This document shows, one piece after another, positions 1 to 6,239 of a stretch of DNA of 6,239 bases. Position numbers and translations under genes: made by a program. The notes beneath the pieces were generated by a model that saw nothing but the letters and a program-made list of their open reading frames with translations, was not told where the DNA came from and did not search any database. Location of the stretch: assembly GCA_009782025.1 (NCBI GenBank), contig WQUQ01000094.1, positions 1-6,239 of the forward strand. Reading direction: 5' to 3'. Position 1 is the first letter of the stretch, and each line of letters opens with the position of its first letter. Source of the stretch: Desulfobulbus sp. Its GTDB lineage: Bacteria > Pseudomonadota > Gammaproteobacteria > Burkholderiales > Rhodocyclaceae.

Positions 1-706
1 GCCCCGGCGTCATGCAATCGAGAATGCGGGCGTTGTAATTGGCATCCGTCACGCCATCCTGGCCGATCATCTCGTCATAGGTCGGCAGCGTGACCGGAAT
101 CTGTGGCGTCAGCTTCTCGCCGCCGACGACGGGACGAAACGCGCTCGCGCCCCGGCAGTCGCTGTTGTAGGCGAAGGAAAACGCCTCCTTGGCGAGCAGC
201 GTGGCTTCGTTGCTGCGCCAGCCGGCGGTGGCCGAGCAGCGCGGCGCGGTGCCGATGATGTCGCCGAGCTTGTCGAAGCCAAGCTGGATATGCCGCGCCT
301 GCGCCGCCTGCCCATAGCGATCGACGTGCATCTGCCAACTGTAATGATCCCAGGCGTGCAGGCCGACTTCGTGGCCGGCATCATGCGGCAGCCGCACGCA
401 ATCCTTCAGACGATCACCGATGACCGGGCCGGGCCAGGCCGTGCCGCGCAGCAGCACATCCCAGCCGTAGAGGCTCGCCGCCCTGGAGCGCAGCATCTTG
501 GCGAAAAACGCCGGGCGCAACAGCCGCCAAAGATGACGGCCCATGTTGTCGGGGCCGACGCTCATGAAGAAGCTCGCCCGTACCGAATGCCGGGCAAACA
601 GTTCGACCAGCGCCGGCACGCCGTCGCGCGTGCCGCGCAGAGTATCGACGTCGACGCGCAGGCCGACCGGCAGCGGTGATGGCAACTGCGGCGCGGCGAC
701 GCTCAA
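1..706 (-). CDS. arnD: ArnD, undecaprenyl-phosphate L-Ara4FN deformylase (partial, C-terminus off the window)
   Basis: This is a NodB-type polysaccharide deacetylase. ArnD removes the formyl group from undecaprenyl-phosphate-linked 4-deoxy-4-formamido-L-arabinose at the inner membrane, giving the L-Ara4N donor for lipid A. The window holds 235 codons; the family is about 300 residues, so roughly the last fifth is missing. Recognised from memory of E. coli Arn[17 protein letters not shown] (16-31, metal-binding and catalytic Asp region), [14 protein letters not shown] (49-62), [18 protein letters not shown] (76-93), [10 protein letters not shown] (112-121, metal-binding His motif), AGWRSNEA (161-168), [13 protein letters not shown] (180-192) and [11 protein letters not shown] (202-212). 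There is no in-frame ATG or GTG before the conserved domain. I chose TTG at 706-704 because it overlaps the arnA stop (TTGA) and has GGAAG about 8 bases upstream; a second TTG at 685-683 has no ribosome binding site. Expression is probably coupled to arnA. Identity is very secure, the start less so. Confidence 0.95.
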   Translation of the reverse strand, partial: MSVAAPQLPSPLPVGLRVDVDTLRGTRDGVPALVELFARHSVRASFFMSVGPDNMGRHLWRLLRPAFFAKMLRSRAASLYGWDVLLRGTAWPGPVIGDRLKDCVRLPHDAGHEVGLHAWDHYSWQMHVDRYGQAAQARHIQLGFDKLGDIIGTAPRCSATAGWRSNEATLLAKEAFSFAYNSDCRGASAFRPVVGGEKLTPQIPVTLPTYDEMIGQDGVTDANYNARILDCMTPG

Positions 707-2682
707 CGCTTCGCTTCCGCTTCGGCCACGGCCGAGCGCAGGAAGAAATCGAGCGTGGTTTCGATGGTGCTGCGCAGCGGCACGCTGGGCTGCCAGCCGA
801 GGTAACGCTTGGCGTTGCGGATGCTGGGCCGGCGGAACTGCACGTCCTGATAGCCGTTGCCGTAATAGGAACTGCTCTCGATGACCTTGAAGCCAGCGAA
901 GGGCGGGAAGCGGTCGCGCAGCGGATGCTTGTTGAAGGCGTCGAGCAGCATCTCGGCCAGTTCGCGGATGCTCGCCTCGTTTTGCGGATTGCCGACGTTG
1001 ATGATCTTGCCGTTGCAGGCGTCCTTGTCGTTCTCGATGATGCGGAACAGCGCGTCGATGCCGTCGGCGATGTCGGTGAAGCAGCGGCGCTGCTCGCCGC
1101 CGTCGATCAGGCGGATCGGCGTGCCTTCGACCAGATTCAGGATCAATTGCGTGATGGCGCGCGAACTGCCGATGCGCGCCGAATCCAGGCTGTCGAGGCG
1201 CGGCCCCATCCAGTTGAAGGGGCGGAAGAGCGTGAAGCGCAAACCGCGGTCGCCGTAGGCCCAGATGACGCGATCGAGCAACTGCTTGCTGGCGGAATAA
1301 ATCCAGCGCTGCTTGTTGATCGGCCCCAGGACCAGCGACGAGTTGTCCTCGTCGAACTCATCCTCCTGGCACATGCCGTACACCTCGGAGGTTGAGGGGA
1401 AAATCACCCGTTTGTTGAAGCGCACGCAATCGCGGATGATTTTGAGGTTTTCCTCGAAATCAAGCTCGAACACGCGCAGCGGATTGCGCGTGTATTCGAT
1501 CGGCGTTGCAATCGCCACCAGCGGCAGCACGATGTCGCACTTGCTGATGTGATATTCCAGCCATTCGCGGTGAATGGTGATGTCGCCTTCGAGAAAATGA
1601 AAATGCGGCTGGTCGAGCAGGCGCGCAATCGCCGTGTTGCTGCGATCCATGCCATACACTTCGTATTTGCCGCTGGCCAGCAGGCGCTCGGTCAGATGAT
1701 TGCCGATGAAGCCATTGACGCCGAGGATCAGCAAGCGCTGACGGCGCGGCGCGGGCATCGCCATCGCGCCCAGCCGAATGCCATCGACCAGATTGATTTC
1801 ACGCGCCAGTTGCGGGCCGGACTGGCAGATGCCGCCGTCGATCTGGCCGACGCGGATGACCAGCGCGCCCTGCCCGCAGGCCACGGTCAAGGGCTGCGTC
1901 GACAGGATGGTGCCGGGCGTCTGCGGCGTCGGCGTCGCCACGACATCGGCCTCCCAGACGATGAGCTTGCGGCTGCCGGCATAGGAAAACGCGCCGGGGA
2001 AAGGCTGGGCGACAGCGCGCACCAGATTGCGCACCGCCGTGGCGGAAAGGCTCCAGTCGATCGCGCCATCCTCCGGGCGGCGGCGGCCGCAATAACTGCC
2101 CTGGGCAAGATCCTGCGCCTTCTTCGGCGCCTTGCCGGCGGCGATGGCGGGCAGGCATTCGGCCAGCAACTGCCGCGCCGCCGCCACCTGCTTGTCATGC
2201 ACCTGCTGCACGTAATCGTCCGGCTCGATGCGAACCTCAACCTGACCGACGATGTCGCCGGCATCGGCGCGCGCCACCATGTGATGCAGCGTGACGCCGG
2301 TGACTTGCTCGCCATTCAGCATCGCCCAGTTCAGCGGCGAGCGGCCCCGATACTGCGGCAGCAGCGAGCCATGCAGATTGAACGCGCCCTTCTTCGCCTG
2401 CGCCAGAATGGAGGCCGGCAGCAACTCGCGGTAGTAGAACGAAAACATGAAATCCGGCGCCAGATCGGCGATCTGCTTCTGCCACAGCGGATGGTCGATG
2501 GCATCCGGCACGTAGGCCGGAATATCCAGCTCCGCGCACAACCGCGCCACCGATTCAAAGAAAATGTTCTCGTTCGGGTTGTCGCGGTGCGTGAATACGG
2601 CCACGATATCAAAGCCCGCCGCGCGCAACGCGCGAATGCCAATGCAGCCGAAATCGTGATAGGCGAACACGATGGTTTTCAT
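703..2682 (-). CDS. arnA: ArnA, bifunctional UDP-L-Ara4N formyltransferase / UDP-glucuronate oxidative decarboxylase
   Basis: A 659-residue cytosolic two-domain enzyme of full family length. The C-terminal domain oxidises and decarboxylates UDP-glucuronate to UDP-4-keto-pentose with NAD+. The N-terminal domain formylates UDP-L-Ara4N from N10-formyltetrahydrofolate; the transamination between them is done by ArnB, not seen here. Formyltransferase domain (about 1-304): [19 protein letters not shown] (101-119) with catalytic N102 and H104, and D140 in [10 protein letters not shown], the same numbering as E. coli. Dehydrogenase domain (about 315-650): Rossmann motif GVNGFIGNH (321-329), STSEVYGM (430-437) with S432/E433 matching E. 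coli S433/E434, YSASK (462-466), and R618 in FRRPSIRNA matching E. coli R619. The reading frame stays open 37 codons further upstream, but that stretch is not conserved. The ATG at 2682 begins the family's [10 protein letters not shown] and has AAGAGA 8 bases before it. No key residue is missing. Confidence 0.98.
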   Translation of the reverse strand: MKTIVFAYHDFGCIGIRALRAAGFDIVAVFTHRDNPNENIFFESVARLCAELDIPAYVPDAIDHPLWQKQIADLAPDFMFSFYYRELLPASILAQAKKGAFNLHGSLLPQYRGRSPLNWAMLNGEQVTGVTLHHMVARADAGDIVGQVEVRIEPDDYVQQVHDKQVAAARQLLAECLPAIAAGKAPKKAQDLAQGSYCGRRRPEDGAIDWSLSATAVRNLVRAVAQPFPGAFSYAGSRKLIVWEADVVATPTPQTPGTILSTQPLTVACGQGALVIRVGQIDGGICQSGPQLAREINLVDGIRLGAMAMPAPRRQRLLILGVNGFIGNHLTERLLASGKYEVYGMDRSNTAIARLLDQPHFHFLEGDITIHREWLEYHISKCDIVLPLVAIATPIEYTRNPLRVFELDFEENLKIIRDCVRFNKRVIFPSTSEVYGMCQEDEFDEDNSSLVLGPINKQRWIYSASKQLLDRVIWAYGDRGLRFTLFRPFNWMGPRLDSLDSARIGSSRAITQLILNLVEGTPIRLIDGGEQRRCFTDIADGIDALFRIIENDKDACNGKIINVGNPQNEASIRELAEMLLDAFNKHPLRDRFPPFAGFKVIESSSYYGNGYQDVQFRRPSIRNAKRYLGWQPSVPLRSTIETTLDFFLRSAVAEAEAKR

Positions 2683-2690
2683 GTGTGAAG

Positions 2691-2745
2691 TCTCTTGGTA
2701 GGTCGGGGAAGTCAAGCAGTGTACTACGCGGCGGCAAGCTGACAA
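2691..2745 (-). promoter_or_regulatory. Candidate sigma70 promoter and ribosome binding site for arnA-arnD
   Basis: On the minus strand, TTGTCA (2745-2740, 5 of 6 matches to the -35 consensus) is followed after 16 bases by TACACT (2723-2718, 4 of 6 to the -10). Transcription would start near 2711, giving a leader of about 30 bases. AAGAGA (2696-2691) lies 8 bases before the arnA ATG. The promoter sits in the 107-base gap after rluB, so arnAD can be transcribed independently of the scp operon. I saw no PmrA-type direct repeat (CTTAAT-like) in the gap and no convincing hairpin plus T-run terminator for rluB, so read-through is also possible. Confidence 0.5.
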
Positions 2746-2789
2746 AACGGCGGCGGAAAAATTGGGCGGGAAGGCGGGCAATGCCGCGC

Positions 2790-3702
2790 TCACTCCGCCG
2801 GTTTCTTCCCCAATTCCCGCAGCAGCGCCTTGACTTCGTCTTCCGACAACTCGTACACCCGCCCGCGTTTCAGGCGTGGGGGCAGGGCGAAGGGGCCGTA
2901 GCGGACGCGGATGAGGCGGCTCACCGTGCAGCCGACCGCTTCGAGCATGCGCCGGATTTCGCGGTTGCGGCCTTCAAAGAGGCTGACGCGGTACCAGTGG
3001 TTGGCGCCTTCGCCGCCGGCGTCGGCGAGGCTGGCGAAGTTGGCGGGGCCGTCTTCCAGTTCGATGCCGTCGAGCAACTGCTGCTGTGCTTCGTCGGGGA
3101 GGTCGCCCAGTACGCGCACGGCGTATTCGCGGACGAGTTGCGAGCTGGGGTGGGTCAGGCGGTTGGCGAGGTCGCCGGAGGTGGTGAACAGCAACAGGCC
3201 GGAGGTGTTGAAGTCGAGCCGGCCGACGGCGATCCAGCGGCCGCCGCGCATGCGCGGCAGGGCTGCGAATACCGAGGGGCGGCCCTGCGGGTCGTCGCGC
3301 GAAACGATTTCGCCTTCCGGCTTGTGGTACATCAGCACACGCGGCGGGCGGGCGCTGCCGGTGAAGCGGATGTTGATGAGCCGGCCGCCGATCTTGACCT
3401 TGTCGGTGGGCACGACGGATTGGCCGATGGTGGCGGTTTCGCCATTGACGCTGACCTTGCCGGCGGCGATCCATTCTTCCATTTCGCGCCGCGAGCCGAT
3501 GCCGGCCTGGGCCAGCACCTTTTGCAGACGTTCCGGCTTGGCTTCAACCAGCGGCTTGCCGTTGCGGCCGATGGCGCCGCGATTGGCGCGTCCGGTCGGG
3601 GCGGGACCCTGACGGCGGCGCGGGGCGGGCCGCGCTTCGGTTTCTGCCGGCGCGGCGTGGGGCTGCGCGTCGCGTTCCGGCGGCGAGCGGAAAGGGGTGC
3701 GT

Positions 3703-3716
<14 letters not shown>
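2790..3716 (-). CDS. rluB: RluB-type 23S rRNA pseudouridine synthase (RsuA/RluB/E/F family)
   Basis: A 308-residue enzyme that isomerises uridine to pseudouridine in 23S rRNA; E. coli RluB acts at U2605. Residues 1-58 are a basic, Pro/Ala/Arg-rich low-complexity tail, probably disordered and RNA-contacting. An S4 RNA-binding domain follows (about 61-112, with [20 protein letters not shown] at 64-83). The catalytic domain then begins: [14 protein letters not shown] (165-178) carries the catalytic aspartate D168, with [11 protein letters not shown] (181-191), REYAVRV (196-202) and the [12 protein letters not shown] motif (251-262) typical of the family. The ATG at 3716 lies inside the end of scpB (14-base overlap) and has GGAG 10 bases upstream, so translation is probably coupled to scpB. 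The position after scpA-scpB favours RluB over RluE/RluF, as does the length with its S4 domain; the exact target uridine is inferred from the family. Confidence 0.93.
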
Positions 3717-4251
<535 letters not shown>

Positions 4252-5077
4252 CGCTGTGCACTCGCAGGTAAATGGGTTGAAAGGCTTCGCTCTGGGTGAA
4301 CTCGACCAGCTTTTCGCGGGCCAGTTCGAGCATCGCCAGAAAATGCACGACCAGCCCCGGCACGCCCATTTCGGCGGCGAACAGCGTCTCGAACTGGACG
4401 AAACCGCCATGTTCGCGCAGGGCGCGCAGGATGATGCCCATGTGCTCGCGCACCGACAGTTCCTCGCGGGCGATGGTGTGGTGTTTTTTCAGCCCGGCCT
4501 GACGGATGATGGCGAGCCAGGCGTCTTTCAGATCGTCAGCCGAGACTTCGGGCAGGCGAACGTGCAGCGATTTTTCGACCAGCGTCTCGACCCAGAAAAA
4601 TTCGCGGCCGGCCTGCGGCTGCTCGTTCAGTTTCTGGCCGGCCAGCTTCATCTGCTCGTATTCCATCAGCCGGCGCACCAGTTCGGCGCGCGGATCTTCC
4701 GCCGTCTCGTCGCCGGCCAGCTTGGGGCGCGGCAGCAGCATGCGCGACTTGATCTCGATCAGCATGGCCGCCATCACCAGATAGTCGGCGGCCAGTTCGA
4801 GGTTACTGGCGCGCATGCTGTCGATGTAGTCGAGATACTGGCGGGTCAGGGGCGCCATCGGAATGTCGAGGATATCGACATTGGCCTTGCGGATCAGGTA
4901 GAGCAACAGGTCGAGCGGCCCCTCGAAGGCGTCGAGCATCACCGCCAGCGCGTCGGGCGGGATGTACAAGTCCTGCGGCAGTTGTTCCAGCGGCTGGCCG
5001 TAGATCAGCGCGACCGGCTCGAATAGCGGGACTTGCGGGGCGTCGGCGACGGTGTTCATGGGCGCGGGCGGCGGCCG

Positions 5078-5146
5078 TCAGCGGTGCGCCAGCTCCATCG
5101 CCGCGCGCACGTCGCGCATGGTTTCGCGCGCCAGTTCAATAAGCAT
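5078..5146 (-). pseudogene. Possible 3' remnant of an upstream gene (perhaps trpS), cut by the repeat
   Basis: Just upstream of scpA, a short frame reads MLIELARETMRDVRAAMELAHR and stops with TGA at 5080-5078. The part after MLIEL looks like a real protein C-terminus (amphipathic, normal codon use), and it resembles the last helix of tryptophanyl-tRNA synthetases as I remember them. The first five codons lie in sequence shared with the other repeat copy. Further upstream the frame runs through the hairpin-rich repeat and has no protein-like content before a stop at 5242-5240. I infer that a gene ending here was truncated by repeat insertion or recombination. The trpS identity is a guess from a short tail and recalled betaproteobacterial gene order; it may instead be a chance frame. 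Confidence 0.35.
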
Positions 5147-5170
5147 AGGATGGGTAGAGCGTAGCGACAA
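5142..5170 (-). promoter_or_regulatory. Candidate promoter at the repeat edge, pointing to scpA
   Basis: On the minus strand, TTGTCG (5170-5165, 4 of 6) and TATGCT (5147-5142, 4 of 6) are 17 bases apart, with a predicted start near 5135 and a leader of about 76 bases to scpA. The -35 hexamer uses bases of the 66-bp hairpin block, so the second repeat copy lacks it. Both hexamers are mediocre, so this is only a suggestion of how scpA-scpB-rluB could be transcribed if its normal upstream gene has been lost. Confidence 0.25.
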
Positions 5171-5392
5171 GGCCGAAGGCCGCCGGACAGCCGCAGGCTG
5201 GTCCCGCGTAGCGGGATTCGGCAAGGCCGAACAAACCCATCAATATCTTTCACCAAAATCTCCATTTTCCTGATAGGGGTCGCCAGCCAATTCATTGTGT
5301 AAATACCCAACCTGGCGCATATAAAATCTTAGGCTGTGGTGTTTGTGATTATTGAAAATTGTGATGATGGGTTTCGCTGCGCTCTACCCATC
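5149..5392. repeat. MITE-like palindromic repeat, copy 1 (244 bp, with 66-bp internal hairpin block)
   Basis: The element is bounded by a 27-bp palindromic terminal repeat. The right end (5366-5392) reads GATGGGT, 13 bases, ACCCATC. The left end has the same arms (GATGGGT 5149-5155, ACCCATC 5235-5241) and the same inverted sequence, but its loop is split by 66 extra bases (5167-5232). The interior (5242-5365) is almost identical to copy 2 and codes for nothing evident. No transposase is present, so it would be a non-autonomous element (MITE or REP-like). The shared sequence extends right by CTTGC (to 5397) and imperfectly left to 5132. No clear target-site duplication is visible. Short frames in it (such as the GWVERS-like peptide) are not genes. 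Confidence 0.85.
5167..5232. repeat. 66-bp cluster of mini-hairpins inside the left terminal palindrome of copy 1
   Basis: This block is absent from copy 2. It is nearly all small stem-loops with 3-base loops: GGCC-GAA-GGCC (5171-5181), GGACAGCC-GCA-GGCTGGTCC with one bulged base (5185-5204), TCCCGC-GTA-GCGGGA (5202-5216) and TTCGGC-AAG-GCCGAA (5217-5231). A 13-base direct repeat, CGRCAAGGCCGAA, occurs at 5165-5177 and 5219-5231. Removing the block restores the short terminal palindrome seen in copy 2. It could be an inserted repeat module or an ancestral part lost in copy 2. Confidence 0.75.
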
Positions 5393-5427
5393 CTTGCTGT
5401 TCAAAGAATGGCGGCATCGCTGAGTAG

Positions 5428-5874
5428 TCACTTCAACCGGCCGACGGCAAGTTTCAGCGCCTCGATGATGCCGTTTTCTTTTACTCCGTAAACCATCACA
5501 GCGATGGCCTGTTTCTGCACTTCGGCCTCGGCTGCATCATCGGAAACCCAGGCTTGCTTGCCGATGCCGTCCAGCTTGCGATACTTTTCTCCATAAGAAG
5601 GAAGGTGATAGTTTCCGGCTGGCATGATCTGTATGAGAATGGAGCCACTTCCATCAGGAATTTCCCAAAAGCATTTCTTGTCGGGACCGGGCTTGCCATC
5701 AGAGACCGCCTTGCCAAGAATCTTGCTTGCCTCCGCGCGGGTCAACAGATCGCAAGCTGGCGAAGTGGCGCCAGGTTCGGCGGCATAGCCGGGCATGGCA
5801 AAAAACGCCAGCAGCGCGGCCAGCGGCAAGGCGCGGCACGGGAACCGGCGGAAAAGACGGATGGGATGGTTCAT
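5428..5874 (-). CDS. Small exported protein of unknown function
   Basis: A 148-residue protein with a Sec signal peptide: basic start (MNHPIRLFRRF), hydrophobic LPLAALLAFFAMPG (16-29) and likely cleavage after A31 (GYA/AEP). The mature part has about 117 residues and two cysteines, C41 and C68, that could form a disulfide in the periplasm. The stretch CDLLTRAEASKILGKAV (41-57) followed by CFWEIPDGSGSILIQI (68-83) recalls the CxLLTxxEaxxxLG pattern of DUF3558-like exported proteins, but this is a weak resemblance and I assign no function. It is not a lipoprotein by its signal sequence. The frame is open to 5985, but that part lies in the repeat. ATG at 5874 is preferred because GGAG lies 10 bases upstream and the signal peptide begins there. 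Codon use (ATA, GGA, AGT, CTT) is less GC-biased than in the scp and arn genes, and two direct repeats flank it, suggesting a later arrival. Confidence 0.75.
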   Translation of the reverse strand: MNHPIRLFRRFPCRALPLAALLAFFAMPGYAAEPGATSPACDLLTRAEASKILGKAVSDGKPGPDKKCFWEIPDGSGSILIQIMPAGNYHLPSYGEKYRKLDGIGKQAWVSDDAAEAEVQKQAIAVMVYGVKENGIIEALKLAVGRLK

Positions 5875-5944
5875 GAGGGTTTTTCTCCAAGGTTGACTTA
5901 CGGTTTTTAGAACGTGTTTACGATCTCTCAGCTCAACAAGCGTA

Positions 5945-6134
5945 GATGGGTAGAGCGTAGCGAAACCCATCAATTTTCCCATCAATATCTTTCACCAAAA
6001 TCTCCATTTTCCTGATAGGGGTCGCCAGCCAATTCATTGTGTAAATACCCAACCTGACGCATATAAAATCTTAGGCTGTGGTGTCTGTGATTATTGAGAA
6101 TTGTGATGATGGATTTCGCTGCGCTCTACCCATC
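5945..6134. repeat. MITE-like palindromic repeat, copy 2 (190 bp)
   Basis: This copy has the same orientation as copy 1. The left terminal palindrome is intact (5945-5971: GATGGGT, 13 bases, ACCCATC), and it matches the reverse complement of the right end of copy 1 at 26 of 27 bases. The right end (6108-6134) carries one change in an arm (GATGGAT). The interior differs from copy 1 by about three substitutions plus a 12-base tandem duplication just after the left palindrome (CCCATCAATTTTCCCATC, about 5966-5983). Lengths agree exactly: 244 - 66 + 12 = 190. Similarity continues to CTTGC on the right (6139) and imperfectly to 5929 on the left. Confidence 0.85.
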
Positions 6135-6139
6135 CTTGC

Positions 6140-6239
6140 GGCTGTTTTCAGCCCAACCGTTGATGGCTGGACGTATTTCCGGTAACGCTATGTTTACACA
6201 CGAACTTTCCAAAAACGACAGCCGCGCCAAATCGAGTGC
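6140..6239. other. Unassigned right edge
   Basis: After the second repeat there are 100 bases with no recognisable gene. A plus-strand frame from ATG at 6163 (or 6190, MFTHELSKNDSRAK...) runs off the window without a stop, but neither start has a ribosome binding site. A minus-strand frame entering from the right edge is also open until a TAG inside the repeat (6128-6126). Nothing lets me choose between these or call either one coding. Confidence 0.3.

Noticed and set aside
676..1395. Plus-strand frame of 239 codons opposite the ArnA dehydrogenase domain
   Set aside because: Mirror of a conserved coding region; no motif or ribosome binding site.
1549..2688. Long plus-strand open frame (379 codons) opposite arnA
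   Set aside because: It lies wholly antisense to the strongly conserved arnA, has no recognisable motif, and has the Arg/Ala/Gln/His-rich composition expected opposite a GC-rich gene.
2683..2789. PmrA-box or rluB terminator in the gap before arnA
   Set aside because: No CTTAAT-type direct repeat is present, and the only T-run (AATTTTT on the minus strand) is not directly preceded by a good stem.
5052..5310. Short frames on both strands across the first repeat (for example a peptide with GWVERS)
   Set aside because: They read through the terminal palindrome and hairpin block; such peptides are typical spurious translations of this kind of repeat.
5295..5325. TTGTGT ... TATAAA on the plus strand inside the repeat as a promoter
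   Set aside because: The -10 is good, but the -35 matches poorly, the spacer is 19 bases, and no plus-strand gene lies downstream.
5149..6134. CRISPR array
   Set aside because: Only two long copies about 800 bases apart, with no short regularly spaced repeats.

Overview
The window looks like a GC-rich betaproteobacterial chromosome, possibly Rhodocyclales or a relative. This is inferred from the scpA-scpB-rluB gene order, the N-terminal extension of ScpA, and the high G+C at third codon positions. All recognised genes lie on the minus strand, so transcription runs from high to low coordinates.

Region 1 (about 1-2745) holds two lipid A modification genes. arnA is full length, bifunctional, and keeps all its known catalytic residues. 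arnD runs off the left edge, overlaps the arnA stop by 4 bases and probably starts with TTG. Together they perform non-adjacent steps of the pathway that makes the undecaprenyl-phosphate-linked 4-amino-4-deoxy-L-arabinose (L-Ara4N) donor. That sugar is added to lipid A and gives resistance to cationic peptides and polymyxin. The gene normally found upstream of arnA (arnC, preceded by arnB) is not there. A good sigma70-type promoter lies in the 107-base gap between rluB and arnA.

Region 2 (2790-5059) is a compact housekeeping operon, scpA-scpB-rluB, with overlapping reading frames. It encodes the two non-SMC condensin partners and a 23S rRNA pseudouridine synthase.

Region 3 (about 5078-6239) is accessory. 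Two direct copies of a MITE-like repeat (about 190 bp core with 27-bp palindromic terminal inverted repeats) flank one small gene for an exported protein of unknown function. The copy next to scpA abuts what looks like the last codons of an upstream gene (possibly trpS), as if that gene had been cut off. This copy also carries a 66-bp block made almost entirely of small hairpins, set inside the loop of its left terminal palindrome. No RNA gene, CRISPR array or transposase is visible. The last 100 bases hold nothing that can be assigned.
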